64,000 nt of DNA from Streptomyces sp. TRM49041 (GCF_008271805.1 NZ_VSRY01000133.1:22316-86315), one strand, 5' to 3'. Shown: positions 8,132-17,218, counted from the stretch's first letter. Notes: generated from the sequence alone by a model not told the origin. Program-made: numbers and translations.

Positions 8132-10678
8132 TCACGTGTCCGCTCCGGTGCGGGGTGCCCGGGGCTCCGGCCGCGGGATGCGGGGCGGGGGCGGCGGTGT
8201 CGTACGGGTGGGCCGGTCCGTACGGTCCTCCGCCCTGCCGCGGCCGGGCCAGTCGCCGTCGTCCCAGCGGGCGGCGAGGAGGAGGGCGATGTCGTCGGGC
8301 CGGTCCTTGGCCTCGACGACCTCGTCGATGAGCCGGTCGGCGGTGGTGGACAGCGAGGCGGGTCCGACGGCGGCCAGGGCGGCGCGCAGGTGTTCGATGC
8401 CCAGGTCGATGTCGGTGCCGGGCTGTTCGACGAGCCCGTCGGTGAACAGGGCGAGTACGGCGCCGCGGGGTATGCGCAGCTCGGTGACCGGGTAGTCGGC
8501 GTCCGTGTCGATCCCCAGGACGACGCCGCCGGGCAGGTGGAGGACCTCGGTGCGGCCGTCGGGGTGGCGCAGCAGGGGCGGCAGGTGGCCGGCGCGGGCG
8601 GTCTGGAGGAGGCCGGTGTGCGGGTCGAGGACGCCGTAGCAGCAGCTGGCGAACTGGCCGGGGTCGAGGTCGATGAGGAGCCGGTTGGTGCCGCTCATCA
8701 CCTCGCTCGGGTCGTGCCCGGCGAGGGCGAAGGCGCGTACGGCGCTGCGGAGCTGGCCCATGGTGGCGGCGGCGGAGACGCCGTGGCCCTGGACGTCGCC
8801 GATGACCAGGGCGAGTCCGCGCGAGGTCTCGACGACGTCGTACCAGTCGCCTCCGACGTCCATGCCCTGGGTCCCGGGCAGGTAGCGGCCGACGGTGTCG
8901 ATGTGGCGGTGGCGGGGCAGCCGGTGCGGCAGGAGGGCGGACTGGAGGCCGCGGGCGAGGGCGGCCTCGGTGTCGTAGCGCTGGGCCCGCTGGAGGGCCT
9001 GGGCGATGAGTCCGGCGAGAGCGGTGAGGACGGTGCGCTCCTCGGGGGTGAAGCCGCGGGGCTGGTCGAAGCCGAGGATGCAGGAGCCGACGGGGCGTCC
9101 GGAGGCGATGAGCGGGAGGAAGGCGCGGGCGCCGACGTGGGCGTCGAGGGGGATGCCGGGGTAGGCGGCGGCGAGGCGCTGCATGGACTCGAAGAAGATC
9201 GGCCGGCCGGAGGTGAGGGTCTCCACGCCGGGCAGCCGGGCGTCGAGGCCGACGCCGTCGAAGCGGTCGAGGAAGCCCTGAGGGAAGCCGGTCTCCCAGG
9301 CCAGGTGGAGATGGCGTTCGGTGAGCAGGTAGATGGCGAGCTGGCGGCCGCCGAAGGCGGGGAGGAGCTCCTCGGTGACCACTTCGGAGACCTGGCGGGC
9401 GGTGACGGCCTCGGTGAGGGCGATGGCGAGGGCGACAGGCCGGTAGAGGACGGCGGCGCGGTCGGCCTCGGAGCCGAGTCCGTCCCCGGGCCCGGCGGCG
9501 GTGCGGGGGGCGTGGGACGGTTCGTCGACGGCGGAGAGGGTGACGGTCAGTCCGTCGTGGCCGGGGTGGAGGGACATCGACAGCCAGGACGACGCGGCGC
9601 GGTGGGCGAGGAAGTGGACGGGTTCGGCCGATATGAGGGCGGCGCGGAAGTGGTCCTCGTAGGCGGGGCGGCCGGTCCAGGGCACGGCGTCCCACAGGAC
9701 GCGCCCGACGAGGGTGGGACGGGCGAGGCCGAGGAGGGTCTCGGCGCGGCGGCTGACGTAGGTGACGCGGCCGAGGCGGTCGAGGGAGAGGACGCCGGTG
9801 GAGAGCCGGTCGGCGGCGGCCGCGACGATCGGGCCGGTGCCGGGGTCGACGAGGACGCCGGTGACGTGGGTGTGGTGGGGTTCCGGCCCGTGGGCGGGCG
9901 GTGGGACGCCGCGGCGGGCGAGTTCGAGGAGGTGGGGGCGGCCGTCGCGGCCGCTCAGCCAGATGCGGCGGGCGGGCGCCCGGTTGGGGCCGGTGGAGTC
10001 GGTGACCTGGCGGACGAGGGCCCAGAGCCCGTACACGTCCTCCGGGGCGAAAAGCGCCTCGAGCCCGGCGATGGTGCCGGGGAAGTCCTCGGGTTCGCCG
10101 CCGAGGATGCGGCACAGCTCGGGGTCGGCGGTGACGGTGCCGGTGTCGACGCGCCAGTCGAGGTGGCCGATGCGTACGGGGGGTGTGGCGCTCGCCGGCA
10201 GTTGGACGGGGGCGGGTTCGCGGTCCCAGGCGACGGGGGTGCCGGCCGCGTCGAGGCGGGCGAGGACGGCGCCGAGGCGGTCGGCGGCGTTCTGGATGCG
10301 CTGCCGGTCGGCGGCGTCGACGGGCCGGCCGGGGGTGGCGGTGCGCAGGGCGACGAGGACGCCGTACCGGTCCTGGCCGGCGGAGACCGGGACGTAGAGG
10401 GAGCCGAAGGGGAACGGCAGGCCCGCCATCAGCTGAGGGAAGCGGCGCATGGCCTCCTCGGCGTCGGCGAGGTGGACCGGGCTGCCCGAGCGGAAGGACT
10501 CGGCGACCGGGAAGGGCCGGTTGATGTGCATCCGCCACCAGGGCTTGAAGAGGTCTACGGGCAGCCCCGCGAGGACGGCGAGCCGCAGCAGGCCCTTCGT
10601 GCGGGAGCGCAGGTAGACACCGCCGGCGTAGCCGCCGACGGACTCGATGGCGTCGACGGCCGCGGGCGCGAGCGTCAT
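8132..10678 (-). CDS. GAF-PAS-PAS-GAF-SpoIIE phosphatase
   Basis: About 848 residues. A first GAF-like domain (~10-170) is followed by PAS segments (~180-400, including LSTGVLSLDRLGRVTYVSRR), a second GAF (~430-580), and a SpoIIE phosphatase domain (~595-800) with GGDWYDVVE, VIGDVQGHGVSAAATMG and ALFTDGLVEQ. Unlike its two neighbours it has no C-terminal HATPase; it ends in a Pro/Arg-rich tail. The ATG at 10678 is the first good start; GTG codons further upstream (10726, 10777, 10813) are in frame but lack convincing ribosome binding sites. It is upstream of the previous phosphatase on the same strand, with about 70 bases between. Confidence 0.87.
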   Translation of the reverse strand: MTLAPAAVDAIESVGGYAGGVYLRSRTKGLLRLAVLAGLPVDLFKPWWRMHINRPFPVAESFRSGSPVHLADAEEAMRRFPQLMAGLPFPFGSLYVPVSAGQDRYGVLVALRTATPGRPVDAADRQRIQNAADRLGAVLARLDAAGTPVAWDREPAPVQLPASATPPVRIGHLDWRVDTGTVTADPELCRILGGEPEDFPGTIAGLEALFAPEDVYGLWALVRQVTDSTGPNRAPARRIWLSGRDGRPHLLELARRGVPPPAHGPEPHHTHVTGVLVDPGTGPIVAAAADRLSTGVLSLDRLGRVTYVSRRAETLLGLARPTLVGRVLWDAVPWTGRPAYEDHFRAALISAEPVHFLAHRAASSWLSMSLHPGHDGLTVTLSAVDEPSHAPRTAAGPGDGLGSEADRAAVLYRPVALAIALTEAVTARQVSEVVTEELLPAFGGRQLAIYLLTERHLHLAWETGFPQGFLDRFDGVGLDARLPGVETLTSGRPIFFESMQRLAAAYPGIPLDAHVGARAFLPLIASGRPVGSCILGFDQPRGFTPEERTVLTALAGLIAQALQRAQRYDTEAALARGLQSALLPHRLPRHRHIDTVGRYLPGTQGMDVGGDWYDVVETSRGLALVIGDVQGHGVSAAATMGQLRSAVRAFALAGHDPSEVMSGTNRLLIDLDPGQFASCCYGVLDPHTGLLQTARAGHLPPLLRHPDGRTEVLHLPGGVVLGIDTDADYPVTELRIPRGAVLALFTDGLVEQPGTDIDLGIEHLRAALAAVGPASLSTTADRLIDEVVEAKDRPDDIALLLAARWDDGDWPGRGRAEDRTDRPTRTTPPPPPRIPRPEPRAPRTGADT

Positions 10679-10897
10679 CGCCAGCGCGTCGGTGACGCGG
10701 CCGTCTTCCGTCCGGCTCCCCGGCACCTCCCCGGAGGCCCGGGGCGGGACGTGCCCGGGAGCGCCGTACCAGGTCACACAGTAAGGATGCGCCCGGTGGA
10801 GGGCTCCGCGCACGCCGGTGGGCGGTGGTCGCCGGGCGGGGCCGGGGGCCCGAGGTGAGCTATGTTGTGCGCAATTCGGACGAGAAGGAGGCGGATC

Positions 10898-11830
10898 GTG
10901 CCATCAGTGCCATCGGGGCAGCAGGCACGCGCGCAGGCGGCCGCGATCACGCCGGGGCGGCAGTCCCCGGAGCCGGAGCCGACGCCCGCGGAACGGGTGC
11001 GGGCGCTGTTCACGGGTCATCGGCTGTCCCCGGGACAGCGGCGCATCGCGCAGTACCTGGTGGACCATCTGACCGAGGCCGCGTTTCTGTCGATCACGGA
11101 TCTGGCGGAGCGGGTGGGCGTGAGCCAGCCGTCGGTGACACGGTTCGCCACGTCGCTGGGTTACAGCGGCTTTCCGGCGCTGCGGGAGGCGTTGCAGCCG
11201 ATCGCGCTGAGCGCGGTGGCGGGTACGCCGGACTCGCGGGAGGAGATCCGGGGCAACGAGCTGCAGGCGGCGATCGACGCGGAGATCGAGAACCTGGAGA
11301 GTCTGCGGCGGGTTCTCGCCGATCCCGGGCAGGTGCTGGAGGTGGGCCGGCAGCTGGCGCAATCGGTGCCCTTGACGGTGCTGGGGCTGCGGATCTCGGT
11401 GTCGCTCGCGGAGTACTTCGCGTACGCGGCGCGGCGGATCCATCCGGATGTGCGGCTGGTGACGCGGGGCGGCAGCGTCGCCTACGACACGCTGTTGCAG
11501 GCGCGGGAGGCGGGCGGTTCGTGGGTACTGGCGTTCGCGATGCCGCGGCACGCGAACGAGACGCTGGCGGCGGTCCGGGCGGCGCGCCGCACCGGGCTCC
11601 GTGTGGTGCTGATCACTGATCTGACCATGGGACCGCTGGTGGAGGAGGCCGATGTGGCGCTCACCGCACCGACCGGGTCGCGGCTCGTGTTCGACTCGTA
11701 CGCGGCGCCCGGGGTGATGTCGGCGGCGCTGCTCCAGGCGATCGCGGATGCCGAACCGGAGCGCACACAGGCCCGGTTGGAGGGATACGAACAGGTCGCG
11801 ACGGAGCACGACTTCTTCGTGGACGACTGA
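10898..11830 (+). CDS. MurR/RpiR family transcriptional regulator
   Basis: About 310 residues. An N-terminal RpiR-type helix-turn-helix (residues ~35-110; LSPGQRRIAQYLVDH, then FLSITDLAERVGVSQPSVTR) precedes a SIS sugar-phosphate-binding domain (~125-275; LTVLGLRISVSLAEYFAYA, LAFAMPRHANETLAAV). Members sense phosphosugars or related metabolites and repress or activate nearby catabolic genes. The GTG at 10898 is chosen because AAGGAGG lies six to seven bases upstream. It is divergent from the phosphatase gene at 8132-10678. No sugar gene is adjacent, so the target is unknown. Confidence 0.9.
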   Translation: MPSVPSGQQARAQAAAITPGRQSPEPEPTPAERVRALFTGHRLSPGQRRIAQYLVDHLTEAAFLSITDLAERVGVSQPSVTRFATSLGYSGFPALREALQPIALSAVAGTPDSREEIRGNELQAAIDAEIENLESLRRVLADPGQVLEVGRQLAQSVPLTVLGLRISVSLAEYFAYAARRIHPDVRLVTRGGSVAYDTLLQAREAGGSWVLAFAMPRHANETLAAVRAARRTGLRVVLITDLTMGPLVEEADVALTAPTGSRLVFDSYAAPGVMSAALLQAIADAEPERTQARLEGYEQVATEHDFFVDD

Positions 11831-12157
11831 CGGACGGCCGCCCGGACGGCTGTCGTCCGGCGTTCCTGCGGATGTCTCGGTGGGCCCGGTACGGTCGGGT
11901 GGCACCGGATTTTTTCGGCCATCGGCGAGCATGAAATTTTTCATGCCCTTGCTTACTCAACGGTATATATATTTACTGCTCGCACGGCACTGCGGCACCG
12001 ATAGGTGCGACGCGGTGCCCGGAGAACGGACACAGATGGGCGGCGCTCCCTCCTCGCGCCGCCCTGCGTGTTCGCTGCCGGGTGTACTCCGCTCTCCCCT
12101 GCGGGCACCCGTGGCGGCCCTGGTCTACCCCTGGGCCGGGGCCGCCGAACTCCCTCC
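11831..12157. other. Gene-free stretch with an AT-rich patch and a palindrome
   Basis: No credible coding frame. An AT-rich patch (about 11908-11985) contrasts with the surroundings and contains the inverted repeat GCATGAAA-TT-TTTCATGC (11929-11946) and GGTATATATATTTACTG. It is described separately as a possible operator. Confidence 0.6.
11929..11946. promoter_or_regulatory. Palindrome GCATGAAA-TT-TTTCATGC, possible operator
   Basis: Perfect 8-bp arms with a 2-base centre in an AT-rich pocket 99 bases after the RpiR gene stop. TGAAA/TTTCA half sites are compatible with RpiR-type operators, but no gene starts next to it on either strand, so function is uncertain. Confidence 0.4.
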
Positions 12158-12367
12158 TCAGCCGGTGGTCGTGGCCGCCAGCCTGGCCTTGGCGGCCGCG
12201 AGCGCGTGCTCCAGCTGACGGGTCCCGGTGGTCACGCAGAGCGTGTACGTCACATCGTCCAGGCGGCGTTTCAGATCCGGCGCGAGGGCTCGCTCCTGCG
12301 CGACGGCGCAGAGGGATTCGTACCGGGCCACGAGTTCGCGAAGCACAGCGGGATGCGCCAACAGCAT
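12158..12367 (-). CDS. DUF5133 domain-containing protein
   Basis: A 69-residue protein, MLLAHPAVLRELVARYESL through LKRRLDDVTYTLCVTTGTR, matching the short Streptomyces DUF5133 family in its start (MLxAHPAVLR) and its core (DVxYTLCVxTGTR). The ATG at 12367 follows a GGAAAGGCAGG purine tract. Function is unknown; family members are small and soluble. An upstream extension to 12583 lacks family similarity and is rejected. Confidence 0.75.
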   Translation of the reverse strand: MLLAHPAVLRELVARYESLCAVAQERALAPDLKRRLDDVTYTLCVTTGTRQLEHALAAAKARLAATTTG

Positions 12368-12597
12368 GGGCGTACCTGCCTTTCCGACGCCATGAGGTGA
12401 GGAGGGGAGGACAGCGACGGCCGTCTCCCTTGTGGTCTGCGATAAGGCCGGGCGACACGGCGGCGCCCGCAGCGGGCGCCACCCCCGCGCGGGGATATGC
12501 CCGCGATTTCCGGCCTTCACACGACATTGTGATGCAACCGTGATGAGTTCGCCCCACGGAACAGGACCGGTGTGGTCGCACATGCCGGTGGTACTCG

Positions 12598-12795
12598 ATG
12601 GCCATGGCTGTGAACCCGATCGAGATGCAGAAGAACCTGGGTGGCGTCAGCTACCCCGCCTCCAAGGAGGAGATCGTCCGGCAGGCGGAGGAGCACGGCG
12701 CCAACAAGAAGATCATGGACGCGCTGAAGTCCATGTCCGACAAGGAGTACGACTCCCCGGCGGCGGTGAACAAGGAGGTCGGCAAGGGGTCCTGA
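12598..12795 (+). CDS. DUF2795 domain-containing protein
   Basis: A 65-residue protein with the DUF2795 pattern: an N-terminal LGGVSYPASKEEIVRQAEEH, ANKKIMDALKSMSDKEYDSP, and a final AAVNKEVG. The family is small, alpha-helical and common in Streptomyces and halophiles; its function is not established, though a nucleic-acid or regulatory role has been guessed. Start is ATG 12598 or ATG 12604; neither has a strong ribosome binding site. Two more distant relatives lie at 17283 and 17836. Confidence 0.85.
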   Translation: MAMAVNPIEMQKNLGGVSYPASKEEIVRQAEEHGANKKIMDALKSMSDKEYDSPAAVNKEVGKGS

Positions 12796-12819
12796 CACGA
12801 CGGGTCCATCCCCTCACGT

Positions 12820-12847
12820 CGCCGCCCCGCCCTCACCCGGGGCGGCG
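12820..12847. terminator. Bidirectional terminator hairpin between converging genes
   Basis: CGCCGCCCCG (12820-12829) and CGGGGCGGCG (12838-12847) form a perfect 10-bp stem with an 8-base loop. It separates the DUF2795 gene (+) from the methyltransferase (-) and overlaps the last codons of the latter. Confidence 0.7.
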
Positions 12848-13564
12848 CGCCACGACCAGTCGGCAGCGCGGCGCCCCGTCCGGGCGCCGGCCGAGCGCGT
12901 CGAGCGGGACCAGCTCCACGGTGAGGCCCGCCCGGCCGAGGTCGGCGACCACGTCGCGAAGCCGGAAGGTGCGGTAGTACATGACGAACGGCGGCCGCCA
13001 CAGGGTGTTGCGGACCCGCATCGCCGTGTCGAAGCCCCACAGAGCCCAGTAGGCCGGGGAGCCCACCCGGGGCGGCGCCGCGACCGGGAACGCGAACCGC
13101 CCACCGGGCCGCAGCACACTACGGACCCGGGCGAAGAGACCCGGGCGCTCGGCGGGCAGGAAGTGCCCGAACGCGCCGAAGCTCACGGCCAGATCGAACT
13201 CCGCGCGGAAGGGCAGCGCCCGTACGTCGGCCCGCACCCACTCCGGGTCGGGACGGCCCGGCTCGTGCGGGTGGGCGGCGCGGGCACGGGCGAGCATCCC
13301 GGCGCTGAAGTCCATGCCGGTGACCCGCTCCCGGCACAGCTCCCGCAGGACGCCCGTACCGGCCCCGGTGCCGCAGCAGACGTCCAGGCCCGCCCGGAAC
13401 GGGCCGAGGGGCCGCAGCCCGTCGGCCACCGCGTCCAGCACCGGCTCCGGCGTGCGGAACGGGGTCTCGTCGAACTTGGGGGCGAGCAGGTCGTAGCCGC
13501 GCTCGATGGAGGAGAGGGCCTGGACGGCCAGCTCCCGGAAGGTCGGTCCGTCGGGGGTGAACAT
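12833..13564 (-). CDS. Class I SAM-dependent methyltransferase
   Basis: This 243-residue protein has a Rossmann-like methyltransferase fold: motif I GLDVCCGTGAGTGVL (~60-74), acidic strand-2 end GMDFSAGMLARA (~83), DVRALPF (~113), the post-III loop DLAVSFGAFGHF (~123) and RVRSVLRPGGRFAFPV (~145-160). Methyltransferase family 11/25-like; the substrate cannot be predicted. The ATG at 13564 gives an N-terminal helical cap typical of small-molecule methyltransferases. It lies 37 bases downstream of the start side of the next minus-strand gene's stop and may be transcribed with it. Confidence 0.87.
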   Translation of the reverse strand: MFTPDGPTFRELAVQALSSIERGYDLLAPKFDETPFRTPEPVLDAVADGLRPLGPFRAGLDVCCGTGAGTGVLRELCRERVTGMDFSAGMLARARAAHPHEPGRPDPEWVRADVRALPFRAEFDLAVSFGAFGHFLPAERPGLFARVRSVLRPGGRFAFPVAAPPRVGSPAYWALWGFDTAMRVRNTLWRPPFVMYYRTFRLRDVVADLGRAGLTVELVPLDALGRRPDGAPRCRLVVARRPG

Positions 13565-13601
13565 GGCTGCCGAGCGTAGTCAGGGATCCGTCGGGGCGGC
13601 G

Positions 13602-16382
13602 TCAGATCGGGTCCGCGTCGAGGGCGTCGAGGCCGTCGAAGAGGAACTCCGCGCCGCGCCCCGCGTCGTACGCGGGCGATCCCGGCAGCTGCTGCTCGGC
13701 CCAGATGACCTTGCCCTGGGCGGTGTAGCGGGTGCCCCACCTCTCGGACAGCTGGGACACGAGGAACAGGCCCCGGCCGCCCTCGTCGGTCGTCGCCGCG
13801 TACCGCAGATGAGGTGAGGTGCTGCTGCCGTCGGCGACCTCACAGGTCAGGACGCGGTCGTGGATCAGCCGTACATGGACCGGGGCGGAGCCGTAGCGGA
13901 TCGCGTTGGTGATCAGTTCGCTCAGGACCAGCTCGGTCGTGAACGCCATGTCGGACAGCCCCCACGCGTCGAGCCGCTCCGTGGCGGCGGCCCGGATGCC
14001 GGCGACGGCACCGGGGTGGAAGGGCACGTCCCAGTCGGCGATCTGTCCCGGACCGAGGGACCGGGTGCGGGCGATGAGCAGCGCCACGTCGTCCTTGGGG
14101 TGGGCGGGCAGCAGCGCTTCGAGCACGGCGCGGCAGCTCTCCTCGGGGGTGCGGTCCGGGTACGCCAGGGACTGCCGCAGCAGCTCCAGGCCCACGTCGA
14201 TGTCCCGGGTCCGCTCCTCGATCAGGCCGTCGGTGTAGAAGACCAGCTGGCTGCCCTCGGCCAGCTCCAGCTCGGTGGTCTCGAACGGTATGCCGCCCAG
14301 GCCCAGCGGCGGCCCGGCGGGCAGGTCGGGGAACTCGACGTGCCCGCCGGGGTGGACGAGCGCCGGCATGGGGTGCCCGGCCCGGGCCATGGCACAGCGC
14401 CGTGTCACCGGGTCATAGACGGCGTAGAGGCAGGTGGCGCCGGTCATTCCGGCGCCGGCACCGCCCGGGACGCCGGCACCGCCGTCGGATGCGGCCTCGT
14501 CCTGGTCGACCCGGCCCACCAGGTCGTCCAGGCGGCCGAGCAGCTCGTCGGGCGGCAGGTCGAGGGTGGAGAAGTTGTGCACGGCGGTGCGCAGGCGCCC
14601 CATGCTGGCGGCGGCGTGCAGGCCGTGGCCGACGACGTCGCCGACGACGAGGGCGACCCTGCTGCCGGGCAGCGGGATGACGTCGAACCAGTCGCCGCCG
14701 ACGCCGGACTGGGCCGGCAGATACCGGTGGGCGACCTCCACGGCGCTCTGCTCGGGCAGGGCACGGGGCAGCAGGCTGCGCTGGAGGGTGACGGCCATGG
14801 CGTGCTCGCGGGTGTAGCGGCGGGCGTTGTCGATGGCCACGGCCGCGCGGGCGACGAGCTCCTCGGCGAGCGCGACGTCCTCCTCCTCGAACGGCTCGGG
14901 CTTCTCGGAGCGCCAGAAGTTGGCGACGCCGAGGACGACCCCGCGGGCCTGGAGCGGGACGGTGATGAGCGAGTGGATGCCGTACGCCACGATCGCCGCG
15001 GTCGTCTCCCGGTCCTGGGCGTGCCAGCCGGGCGCGTGCGACAGGTCGGGCACGAGCTCGGCCCGGCCGGAGCCGAAGCCGCGCGCCTGCGGGCTGGACG
15101 ACACGAAGGCGATCATGCGGCCGACCGGGTAGAGGGGATGGTCGTCGCGGATGCCGCGGGAGGCGGTGCGGCGCATGTCGGTGCTGGTGCCGCTGGGCTC
15201 CTCGCCGCGCAGCACGGGGTCCGCGAGGTCGACGGTGACGTAGTCGGCGAAGCGCGGCACGGCGACATCGGCGAGCTCTTCGGCGGTCCGTACGACATCG
15301 AGGGTGGTGCCGATGCCGACGCCCGCGTCGTACAGCAGATTGAGGCGCTTGCGGGCCACCTGGGCACGCCCGGAGAGGGCGCGCAGCTCGGTGGTGTCAC
15401 GGATGGTGACGACAGTGCCGCCCGGGCCGCCGAACGGGTCGGTGGGGCGCTGGTTGCAGGCGAGGAGCCGCCCGGCCGCCGGCACCACCTCGTCCGTGGC
15501 GACACGGCCGGAGGCCAGCAGGTCGGCCATACGGGGGTCCAGGCCCGGCAGCTCCTCGATGTGCTGCCCCTCCGCGTCGGGCGGCAGCTTCAGGAGCCGT
15601 TCGGCCTCGTCGTTGGCGAGGACGAGCCGGCCGTCGCCGCCCACGATGACGACGCCCTCACGGACGGCGTGCAGGACGGCGTCGTGATGTTCGTACACAC
15701 GGGTCATCTCGGCCGGGCCGAGACCGTGTGTCTGGCGGCGTAGACGGCGGGTGACGAGCGCCGTTCCCGCGGTGGCCGCCGCCAGCCCGGCGGCACTGAT
15801 GCCGAGGATGAGCGGCAGCTGCTGGTTGACCACGCCGGTCACGTTCTGCACCTTGAGCCCGGCGGAGACGAGGGCGACGACCTCCCCCTCCGGGTTGGTC
15901 ACAGGGACGACGGCCTGCACCTCGTCGCCGAGGGGGCCGCCCTCGATCCGTTCGGTGATGACCTGCCCGGCGAGGGACGGCTCGATGGTGCCGACGAAGC
16001 GCTGGCCGATCCGCTCGGGCAGGGGGTGGCTGTAGCGGATGCCGTTGGTGTCCATGATCACGATGAAGTCGACGCCGGCTTTCTTCCTGGCGGCCTCGGC
16101 CAGCGGCTGCAGCACCTCCGCCGGGTCGGGCTGCTCCAGGACTTCGAGCAGGCCGGGGGCGTGCGCGAAGGACTGCGCGACGGCGACCGACCGGTTGCGC
16201 GCCTCGCGGTCGCTGTCGTACCGCGACTGGAGGAGCAGCGCGAGGACGGCGCCCAGCACCAGCAGCACGACGAGCGCCACCTGCAGGACGAACACCTGTC
16301 CGGCGACGCTGCGTGGACGCCTTTCGGTCAGTGACCGGACCGAGGTGCCCCGGAACCGGTCGAAAAAGTTGACCACGCTCAT
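13602..16382 (-). CDS. Membrane sensor: extracytoplasmic domain-PAS-GAF-SpoIIE phosphatase-HATPase
   Basis: About 926 residues. TM1 at ~30-50 (QVALVVLLVLGAVLALLL), an extracytoplasmic CitA/DcuS-like sensor region (~55-175; KKAGVDFIVIMDTNGIRYSH), TM2 at ~182-205, then PAS (~215-330), GAF (~350-530), SpoIIE phosphatase (~545-770; GVGGDWFDVIP, VVGDVVGHGL, VFYTDGLIEER) and a GHKL ATPase (~800-905; VLSELITNAIRYG). It should transduce an external ligand signal to a partner-switching sigma pathway. Start: ATG 16382 has weak ribosome-binding support, while GTG 16391 has GAGGG just upstream; using the latter would place a TTA codon at position 2. The protein lies downstream of no other gene and is the third of its class within 11 kb. 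Confidence 0.9.
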   Translation of the reverse strand: MSVVNFFDRFRGTSVRSLTERRPRSVAGQVFVLQVALVVLLVLGAVLALLLQSRYDSDREARNRSVAVAQSFAHAPGLLEVLEQPDPAEVLQPLAEAARKKAGVDFIVIMDTNGIRYSHPLPERIGQRFVGTIEPSLAGQVITERIEGGPLGDEVQAVVPVTNPEGEVVALVSAGLKVQNVTGVVNQQLPLILGISAAGLAAATAGTALVTRRLRRQTHGLGPAEMTRVYEHHDAVLHAVREGVVIVGGDGRLVLANDEAERLLKLPPDAEGQHIEELPGLDPRMADLLASGRVATDEVVPAAGRLLACNQRPTDPFGGPGGTVVTIRDTTELRALSGRAQVARKRLNLLYDAGVGIGTTLDVVRTAEELADVAVPRFADYVTVDLADPVLRGEEPSGTSTDMRRTASRGIRDDHPLYPVGRMIAFVSSSPQARGFGSGRAELVPDLSHAPGWHAQDRETTAAIVAYGIHSLITVPLQARGVVLGVANFWRSEKPEPFEEEDVALAEELVARAAVAIDNARRYTREHAMAVTLQRSLLPRALPEQSAVEVAHRYLPAQSGVGGDWFDVIPLPGSRVALVVGDVVGHGLHAAASMGRLRTAVHNFSTLDLPPDELLGRLDDLVGRVDQDEAASDGGAGVPGGAGAGMTGATCLYAVYDPVTRRCAMARAGHPMPALVHPGGHVEFPDLPAGPPLGLGGIPFETTELELAEGSQLVFYTDGLIEERTRDIDVGLELLRQSLAYPDRTPEESCRAVLEALLPAHPKDDVALLIARTRSLGPGQIADWDVPFHPGAVAGIRAAATERLDAWGLSDMAFTTELVLSELITNAIRYGSAPVHVRLIHDRVLTCEVADGSSTSPHLRYAATTDEGGRGLFLVSQLSERWGTRYTAQGKVIWAEQQLPGSPAYDAGRGAEFLFDGLDALDADPI

Positions 16383-16638
16383 TTGTAACACTGCTGCCCT
16401 CGTGCGGCGCCAGACCGGGACGCCGATCAGCGGCCCCCGGGCGCCCGGATGCGGGCCTCCTCCTCGTGGAACAGACCTGCGCGAGCCGCTGGGGGTCCGC
16501 GTCGAGGTCGCCGGCGCGTTCTCGTCCTTTCCGTCGTCACCTGGGCTCTGCCGGATGCGGGGCGCGGGGCCTGACGGCGTGCGGGAGGGGGCATTTCCCG
16601 CCGTCCCGGCGCGGGTATGGTCCCCGGAGGGCCGGCGT

Positions 16639-16944
16639 GTGGGTGACTGGGGGCGCAGCGTGGCCAAGCGGGAGTTCGAGGAACGGGGTGTGCTCATCCG
16701 GCGGGGGTGGCGCCAGTTGACGACGGCCGGCCGGGTGCGGGTGGCGGAGGGCCGACTGACACTGCTGAACAGCCGCGGTAGTGAGATCGACAGTGCCCCG
16801 CTGTCGGAGGTGCGGGTGGCGGAGCCCTGGTACGTGCCGCGCGGCTGTGTCCGCGCGGTGCTGGGCGGCACCGTGTATCTGCTGCGGCTGGCCCCGTCAC
16901 GGGCCCGGTATGTGGCGGAGGCCGCGCACCGGGCCCGTAGTTAG
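16639..16944 (+). CDS. Small hypothetical protein (101 aa)
   Basis: The GTG at 16639 has GGAGGG seven to eight bases upstream and opens a frame of about 100 residues. The sequence reads as a small beta-rich domain (RRGWRQLTTAGRVRVAEGRL, EIDSAPLSEVRVAEPWYVPR, GTVYLLRL) followed by a short basic helix. No signal peptide or membrane segment. I do not recognise the family; a PH-like or SH3-like barrel is only a guess from the strand pattern. It is divergent from the membrane phosphatase gene. Confidence 0.65.
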   Translation: MGDWGRSVAKREFEERGVLIRRGWRQLTTAGRVRVAEGRLTLLNSRGSEIDSAPLSEVRVAEPWYVPRGCVRAVLGGTVYLLRLAPSRARYVAEAAHRARS

Positions 16945-16978
16945 GAGCCGGCCGTGCGGGTGCCGGTGGGGCCGCGGA

Positions 16979-17218
16979 TCAGTAACACCACCAGGTGCCG
17001 TCGGGGGGCTGCGGGATCCAGGTGTAGAGGCCGCCGTCGGCGGGTCCGCGGCGGTAGACCGCGGTGACCGCGTCGGCCCGGTAGGTCCGCACCCGTTCGG
17101 GCTTGCCGTGCTGGTCGGTGCGTTCCAGCACGATCTCGCCCGTGGCGGTGCGCCCGGCGGCGTCGGCCTCGACGACGGTGTCCTCGCCGTGGGCCAGCCG
17201 CAGCATGAAGACGGCCAT
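16979..17218 (-). CDS. Small hypothetical protein (79 aa)
   Basis: The ATG at 17218 is preceded by AAGGAAC and yields MAVFMLRLAHGEDTVVEADA followed by beta-strand-like segments (GEIVLERTD, ERVRTYRADAVTAVYRRG) and an aromatic end (YTWIPQPPDGTWWCY). It looks like a compact beta-rich domain ending in Trp/Tyr residues. The family is not recognised. The next minus-strand gene upstream (17283-17495) is 64 bases away and the two may be co-transcribed. Confidence 0.65.
   Translation of the reverse strand: MAVFMLRLAHGEDTVVEADAAGRTATGEIVLERTDQHGKPERVRTYRADAVTAVYRRGPADGGLYTWIPQPPDGTWWCY

Noticed and set aside
7895..10858. Plus-strand open frame of ~990 codons opposite the second SpoIIE gene
   Set aside because: Composition (Gly/Ala/Glu/Val repeats) is the reverse-complement shadow of the phosphatase; no domain.
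11900..11990. AT-rich patch considered as an origin or phage attachment site
   Set aside because: No DnaA-box cluster, no integrase, no tRNA; only one palindrome.
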